A DNA stretch of 64,000 nucleotides from Pseudomonas putida W15Oct28 (GTDB lineage Bacteria; Pseudomonadota; Gammaproteobacteria; Pseudomonadales; Pseudomonadaceae), in the NCBI RefSeq assembly GCF_000708715.2, contig NZ_JENB01000006.1:145739-209738 (forward strand), written 5' to 3'. Below the pieces are notes generated by a model, which worked only from the letters and a program-made list of their open reading frames with translations, was not told where the DNA came from and did not search any database. Shown piece after piece: positions 60,401 through 64,000 of the stretch. Both the position numbers and the translations under genes were made by a program. Position 1 is the first letter of the stretch; the number at the start of each line of letters is the position of its first letter.

Positions 60401-63270
60401 TTGGGCAGGTGGATGTGCTGGCCGATCACGTCGGTCGGGGTACGCACCTGGTAGTCGTCCATTTCGTAGTACGACGGGATCAGGTTGGTGTGGGTGTACA
60501 TGGTGCAGTCGAAGGTATTCATGCGCATCACCAGCGGCTCTGGCGGGCGCTGCTTGGTGATCACCGGCCAGGCGTCTTCCCACAGCGCCAGGATACGCGC
60601 CTGCGGGAAGTGGTAGCCGACCTTGTTGTACACCGCGTCGAACTGGATGTTGGCACCTTTGTAGATGCGCGGGCGGTCGGCGGTGAAGGTGGACGAACCA
60701 CGGAAGTTCATGCCAGTCAGGCTCTCACCGCTCGCAAACTCGCCTACCCCCGAGGTTTGGGTCAGGCGCTTGCCGCGGTCATCCATGCAGGGCTCGTAGA
60801 ACGGTGCGCCGGCAGTGGGCAAGGCGCCGTTGGTGCGGAACGCCTTGGCCACCGGCTGGCTGCCAGGGATCAGGGCGAAGCTGGCGTGCTCGGCCTTGGC
60901 GTGGAACTGCATGGCGGCCTGCTCGACATCGGTACCTTCTTCAGGCAGGTAGATGGGCTTGGCCTTGTGCACCACCTTGGAGAAGTCCAGCTTGGTGGTG
61001 GTGGTCACGGCCTCGCCACCCGCAGAAACACCGTCCAGCGCATGACGGCCCAGGCCGCCATCCCAGCCGTCTACCTGGTTGGCGTCGAGGTTGGCCCACA
61101 GGGCCTTGCCGCTGTCTTTCAGCTGCCGGGCCAGGGCCGGGTCGAGCATGTCCAGCGGCGGGGTTGGCGGGCGGTTGCCGACGCTGCTTTCCATGCCACC
61201 GATCCAGAACGGGTAGCCCGGGTTTTTCAGGGTGCCATCGGCGTTGCGGTTGGCATCGGTGCGGTCGACCAGCGCCAGCGAGCCGACGGCTTTGCGCACC
61301 GGCGCCTGGCTGGCGTGGTCGTCATCGCCTTCGTCGTCGGCTTCATCATCATCGTCGTTGGCGGCGACCAGTTGCTCAGACAGTTTGGGTACTACCACCA
61401 CCTTGCCAGGCATCGGCGCCATGGCTTTGCCAGGCAGCGGCACGATGGCCGGAATCGGCGTACCAGCAACGATTTCGCCATCAGGCAATGCCCGGGCGCC
61501 AGCAGCCGGCTTGCCGCTGCGCAGGGCAAAAGGGGTGCTGTGAAAACCATTCTCGCCCTGCCCGCTCACTTCCAGCCGGGTGCCTTCTTCGAACACATCG
61601 TGCACCCGCCACATGGCCCACATTCCCTGGGCGAAGTGCGGGTAGAAGTGGCAGTGGTAAATGGCATCACCCGCCACGCGGTTGCGGTTGCCCGAGCCGC
61701 CGTTGGCAATCTCGTAGGTGTAGCCGATACCCGGCCCGATGCCTTGGGCATCGATGTAGTCGGAGTTGTCGTCGTTGGGGTTGAACAGCCACTGGTGGCC
61801 ATGCAGGTGGAAGATGTGCTGCTCATGGCCATTGTGGGTGTTGCGGAACTTGGTGAAGTCGCCAATGTAGCTGTGGTGCACGTTGGCAGGCTCGGCCGGG
61901 TACAGCGCCATGTTGGCCTTTACCCCCACGGCACTGGCGGGCGGCGTCTGGCCTGGGCGAATGTTCTCCAGGCCAACGTTGGCCGGTACGTCCACCAGGG
62001 TGCCGATATCGCCCACGGTGTGCGCGCTGAGGAAGAACTCCTCGTAGGCGCACGACAGGCAGTCATGCATCGGCCCCACGCCCAGGCGGTTGGCGACCAC
62101 TTCGGCGCCCATGCCGCCAGAGCCGTAGTTGATCATGAACGAATCGCGCGTTGGCTCCAGCACATGGCCCATCACCGGGTCCGCCCAGTAGCCCGGGAAG
62201 GCTTGGGTGGCGGCCACCTCATCGGCGAACTGCGAGGCGAAGTCGCGGAACGCTTCCAGGCGGTTGGGCAATGCGGGGTTGCGCTTATTGACGCTTTCCA
62301 GCGGGTAGGTCGAGCGCGGGAAGCTGCCGTCCGGGTTTGGCCCCATGACAATGGCGTCGGTCTCGCTGTTGAGAATTTCATTGCCGTCGACCATGGCAAT
62401 GATCGGCTTGCCGGCCTTGCCCTCGCTGATCCACGGTTGGGTCTGCGGGTAGCGTGCCTGGTAATCGATAACCGGTTGGCCGGTGGCAGTGCGGCCGGTG
62501 GTGGCCAGGCGCATCTCTTCTTCGGTCAGGGTGTTGCGGAAGGTTCGCCCACCTTTGGGGACAACCACTACCTGGCCGAACAGGCCGTTGGCGACGTTAC
62601 CTGCACCACCCTGGCCGCCAAACGTAGCGCCCTGGCTGGTGGCGGCAAAGGCACCCTCGCGCTCGGCGTACAGGGTGTAGCTGCGGGTGTTGCCGGGCGA
62701 CACCAGGAAGTTGCCGTTACGGCCGGTGTTGGCGGCGATATCGCCAATGCTGTTGACCGCCTGCATGCCGTTCACCTGGAAGCCGACATGCCGGTCGTTC
62801 ACCTGCTCATCGGCGACGAAATCCTCACCGCCTTCGTTCTCGACCTCGTTCTCCGGGCCTTCCTCTTCGCCTTCGGCTTCGTTTTCTTCAGGGTCGATGC
62901 CGTGCTTGTTGGGGTTGGCCTGGTAGGCGAGCAGGTTGGTCAGGTTGACCGTGAGGCAGTCACCGGCGGCTACCCGCAGCACAATCGGCCGTGGGCGCTT
63001 GTCCGGGCGCAGGGTGACCTTGCCCGGCACTGCAGCGCCGCCCTTGCCGAGGGGGACCTGTTTATCGTCCACCACATCTTCACGAAGGGCGAACATCATG
63101 CCGTTGGCGTTTTGCGCGCCAAGGCGGTTGAACATCAGTGGCTGGTCCAGTGCCACCACATTGGCGACCAAGGTGCGCTGGCACTGCACGGCCGCTTCGC
63201 TGGTCGATTCCCAGCCGAACAGGGCCAGAACGAGTGATGACAGAAGGGGGCCTTTGCGTGGCATGGACAT
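57409..63270 (-). CDS. mnxG: Giant manganese-oxidizing multicopper oxidase MnxG
   Basis: The 1953-residue secreted protein is about the size of P. putida MnxG and much longer than laccases. A signal peptide ends near SEA. An unusual acidic Glu-rich segment spans about 127-154. Type 2/3 copper motifs occur early, HIFHLHGH (about 485-492) and YHCHFYPHFAQGM (about 538-550), with more copper-like motifs later (TIFTHDHLGPSTH, HNVTLHGVKWL). The ATG at 63270 has CGGAGG upstream. It leads an operon of copper chaperones behind a sigma-54 promoter. MnxG oxidizes Mn(II) to Mn oxides in P. putida GB-1; the assignment is by recalled family features. Confidence 0.93.
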   Translation of the reverse strand: MSMPRKGPLLSSLVLALFGWESTSEAAVQCQRTLVANVVALDQPLMFNRLGAQNANGMMFALREDVVDDKQVPLGKGGAAVPGKVTLRPDKRPRPIVLRVAAGDCLTVNLTNLLAYQANPNKHGIDPEENEAEGEEEGPENEVENEGGEDFVADEQVNDRHVGFQVNGMQAVNSIGDIAANTGRNGNFLVSPGNTRSYTLYAEREGAFAATSQGATFGGQGGAGNVANGLFGQVVVVPKGGRTFRNTLTEEEMRLATTGRTATGQPVIDYQARYPQTQPWISEGKAGKPIIAMVDGNEILNSETDAIVMGPNPDGSFPRSTYPLESVNKRNPALPNRLEAFRDFASQFADEVAATQAFPGYWADPVMGHVLEPTRDSFMINYGSGGMGAEVVANRLGVGPMHDCLSCAYEEFFLSAHTVGDIGTLVDVPANVGLENIRPGQTPPASAVGVKANMALYPAEPANVHHSYIGDFTKFRNTHNGHEQHIFHLHGHQWLFNPNDDNSDYIDAQGIGPGIGYTYEIANGGSGNRNRVAGDAIYHCHFYPHFAQGMWAMWRVHDVFEEGTRLEVSGQGENGFHSTPFALRSGKPAAGARALPDGEIVAGTPIPAIVPLPGKAMAPMPGKVVVVPKLSEQLVAANDDDDEADDEGDDDHASQAPVRKAVGSLALVDRTDANRNADGTLKNPGYPFWIGGMESSVGNRPPTPPLDMLDPALARQLKDSGKALWANLDANQVDGWDGGLGRHALDGVSAGGEAVTTTTKLDFSKVVHKAKPIYLPEEGTDVEQAAMQFHAKAEHASFALIPGSQPVAKAFRTNGALPTAGAPFYEPCMDDRGKRLTQTSGVGEFASGESLTGMNFRGSSTFTADRPRIYKGANIQFDAVYNKVGYHFPQARILALWEDAWPVITKQRPPEPLVMRMNTFDCTMYTHTNLIPSYYEMDDYQVRTPTDVIGQHIHLPKWDLTAADGSANGWNYEDGVLSPGSVVERVHAIRAYNGCTEGDSRDGTAACPKAKQHPYFGRFGRADWLGARTAMQRWFADPLVNVNNVDRGLGTIFTHDHLGPSTHQQLGLYATVLAEPAGSTWYHAETGEQLYNPATRQDGGPTSWQAVIKTGDHDGDGKNDSYREFFLEYSDFQHAYEAGVYVGAGPDGVPNGQSYPATADSFRYAINPPVRQKASNLLESVVESRGGLAPGCPSRPCPQAISVDDPGMFVVNYRNEPLALRVFDPNKVGPDGKRGMQADGLAGDLSYALQSRTDRAIPAMNLAPSAITSAVGPTGGTTLFPPHINKAGSEPGDPFTPMLRTYSGDNVRLRLHAGGHEEEHNVTLHGVKWLQNGSGFGNSSNSGWKASQMIGISEQMGFMAPVSMISSSAATNGDYLYSMDAALEGYWNGIWGVMRNYTAQRADLFPLPNNTQPVAMRNTVNFDGICPKTTANPNGIGTRTTVKRSYEIVAALANDILENRNGVSINDPAGVGQHVGGPLKANGGTLVFNSRKTNIPQVTVVDEEDGTTFTVGGHSAPLHDPTAVLYVRKADLDATTGKLKAGVPVEPLVLRANAGDCISITLENRLPQVMPDLPSTAVMQNVVKRDRFDSEGSTAFNNNLMRPSSHVGLHAQLLAYDITKSDGANVGANPVQTVPPRVGNSGAYPNRVYQYYAGHLEREGKPVLQLGRTVDNINTTAIEFGGLNLMPSDFIKQPQKGLVGGMSILPQTATWTEDTASRAQATVKVTGQADYRDLVTVWQRSMNMRWADGRPVEGIATEGNGVPGDPKDNGNMAMNYKTEPLWLRFGLAPDAPFGHADGFGFADVPNAHMAYSNALVGGDPQTPVLYAKPGQPVRSHVLMPSGGSRGITYQLDGHLWPLHNYQAEKSDADGYPMNLPGIGSVRFGYNPMAMYIGAQESVLPAAHFSFMLPSAGGANAVAGDYLFRDYAAYGNVSGLWGILRVTNEAPPATAAAQ

Positions 63271-63310
63271 GCTGCACCTCCGGGACACGGGGAGTCTGGA
63301 GGGATCAGAG

Positions 63311-63324
63311 GCAAGGTGTGTGCC
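63311..63324 (-). promoter_or_regulatory. Sigma-54 promoter of mnxG
   Basis: On the minus strand CTGGCAC-ACACC-TTGC is a near-perfect -24/-12 promoter (GG at 63324-63323, GC at 63312-63311). It predicts a start about 29 bases before the mnxG ATG. This fits the known need for NtrC-type regulators in manganese oxidation by P. putida GB-1. Confidence 0.87.
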
Positions 63325-63398
63325 AGAATATAATTGGCTTGTTTTTCAAACATTTGCGTTATAAATCGGAACAAGACGGGGAGGATGCCCCAGCGGTT

Positions 63399-63417
63399 TT
63401 CCCCGAATCGGGGGGTA
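63399..63417 (-). promoter_or_regulatory. TCCCC-N7-GGGG operator upstream of mnxG
   Basis: TTCCCC, GAATCGG, GGGGTA has the same arm and 7-base spacer layout as the two sites before the xcm/csg operon, 75 bases upstream of the mnxG -24 element. Its right arm also belongs to a longer hairpin (63409-63450), so the match could be partly accidental. Confidence 0.6.
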
Positions 63418-63450
63418 GCAGGCACTTGCCGGTGCCTAACCCGCCCCCCG
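63409..63450. repeat. Long interrupted inverted repeat
   Basis: CGGGGGG, AGGCAC, loop, GTGCCT, CCCCCCG can form a long hairpin between the edge gene and mnxG. No T run follows on either strand, so a terminator role for the edge gene is uncertain. Confidence 0.6.
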
Positions 63451-63484
63451 TAAATACACGTCATAACCGTGGCCCAAGGGTCAC

Positions 63485-64000
63485 TTAGCCTTGGATGAAA
63501 CTCACGACCTCATCAGCATGCATAAGCGGGTACGGCAAAATCGTCGCCCCCCAACGCCACTCATCCTGATCCCGCTCATCAATCCCCACGATCGTACTAC
63601 AGGGCTCTGAACCCGGCGTGAAAACGCCCACCCCGGACACCTTGCCATCGCCGGCCACCACCCTCCAGGCAACATCACCTGCCGGTACTTGCATCTCTTT
63701 GCGTTCTCTGGCGTTGTAGTACCAGAGTGCCAGCTTCAATTGATCGCCGACCTTAGCGACCCTGATCACATGAGTGGGGGGCACGATGTGGGTGACGAAC
63801 GTTGAATACGCAACATTGCTTCCCACTGTTGCCTTGACCTTGTCGACCCCCACAGGGCTTGGCAAATTTGCTCGATAGGCTGGCGCGATCAATAGCTCGG
63901 TGTTTTCGTTGAAAACAGCTGCAGGTTCGATTCGCAGAGGCGCCTTGTAGTAACAATCGCCCCCCTCCTTCTCAAGTACCCCCCGCGCCTCCCCCTCAAG
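63485..64000 (-). CDS. Unrecognised protein, 5' end beyond the window
   Basis: An open frame of at least 171 residues runs from the right window edge to TAA/TAG-type stop at 63485. I do not recognise the family. Visible features are beta-rich segments (VIRVAKVGDQLKLALWYYN, WRVVAGDGKVSGVGVF) and a C-terminus ending DEVVSFIQG; no membrane helix is seen in the visible part. An internal ATG at 63892 exists, but coding character continues upstream to the edge. Its relation to mnxG is unknown. Confidence 0.6.
   Translation of the reverse strand, partial: LEGEARGVLEKEGGDCYYKAPLRIEPAAVFNENTELLIAPAYRANLPSPVGVDKVKATVGSNVAYSTFVTHIVPPTHVIRVAKVGDQLKLALWYYNARERKEMQVPAGDVAWRVVAGDGKVSGVGVFTPGSEPCSTIVGIDERDQDEWRWGATILPYPLMHADEVVSFIQG

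Noticed and set aside
55309..63237. An uninterrupted plus-strand frame of more than 2600 codons opposite mnxG and its neighbours
   Set aside because: It is the mirror of a very GC-rich, strongly third-position-biased gene set; its His/Gly/Val-rich composition matches no protein, while the minus strand has overlapping genes with ribosome sites, signal peptides and catalytic motifs.

Overview
The window is a 64-kb stretch of a GC-rich Pseudomonas chromosome, most likely of the Pseudomonas putida group. The evidence is the paired Pseudomonas REP elements (GCGGGC...GCTCCCACAG), the HupN-type HU, the QHNDH amine dehydrogenase genes, and an MnxG-type manganese multicopper oxidase beside an xcm/csm-like secretion cluster. 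I see no rRNA, tRNA, CRISPR array, insertion sequence or prophage.

Layout: 36-1775 holds ilvA behind a clear translational attenuator with a 20-residue isoleucine-rich leader peptide. 1776-9631 holds a PACE-type small exporter, then an nfrB-nfrA-DUF4434-GGDEF module, a probable c-di-GMP-controlled exopolysaccharide (N4-type receptor) machine. 9747-17454 holds a two-component pair divergent from an RND efflux pair, then a HU protein and mobA.

17584-27380 and 34914-40528 together encode quinohemoprotein amine dehydrogenase. They cover structural subunits (qhpA, B, C), the radical-SAM crosslinker (qhpD), flavin monooxygenase (qhpG), leader protease (qhpE), exporter (qhpF), a sigma-54 activator, an aldehyde dehydrogenase, an acyl-CoA ligase and an outer-membrane protein. 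The two halves are separated by a 7-kb catabolic block (27424-34746): cupin dioxygenase, SDR, zinc alcohol dehydrogenase, porin, MFS transporter and an XylR/DmpR-type regulator. Each of its three transcription units has a sigma-54 promoter and a TTGATCA-type upstream site.

41812-51477 is one tightly overlapping operon: response regulator, GspE-type ATPase, PilM/N/O/P-like proteins, TPR-secretin, three pseudopilins, then csgE, csgF, csgG. It matches the published xcmX/csm region needed for secretion of the manganese-oxidizing factor of P. putida GB-1. 51727-63270 is a second co-directional operon led by the 1953-residue mnxG oxidase, followed by a beta-propeller protein, two SCO copper chaperones, a cytochrome c/substrate-binding fusion and a SurA-N protein. 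Both operons have a sigma-54 promoter and a TTCCCC-N7-GGGGAA-like palindrome upstream, which suggests that oxidase and secretion machine are switched on together. A partial unknown gene runs off the right edge.

The most interesting points are the shared operator of the manganese oxidase and hybrid secretion operons, REP elements inside coding sequences of those operons, the ilvA attenuator, and the self-contained sigma-54 regulon inserted in the amine dehydrogenase locus.
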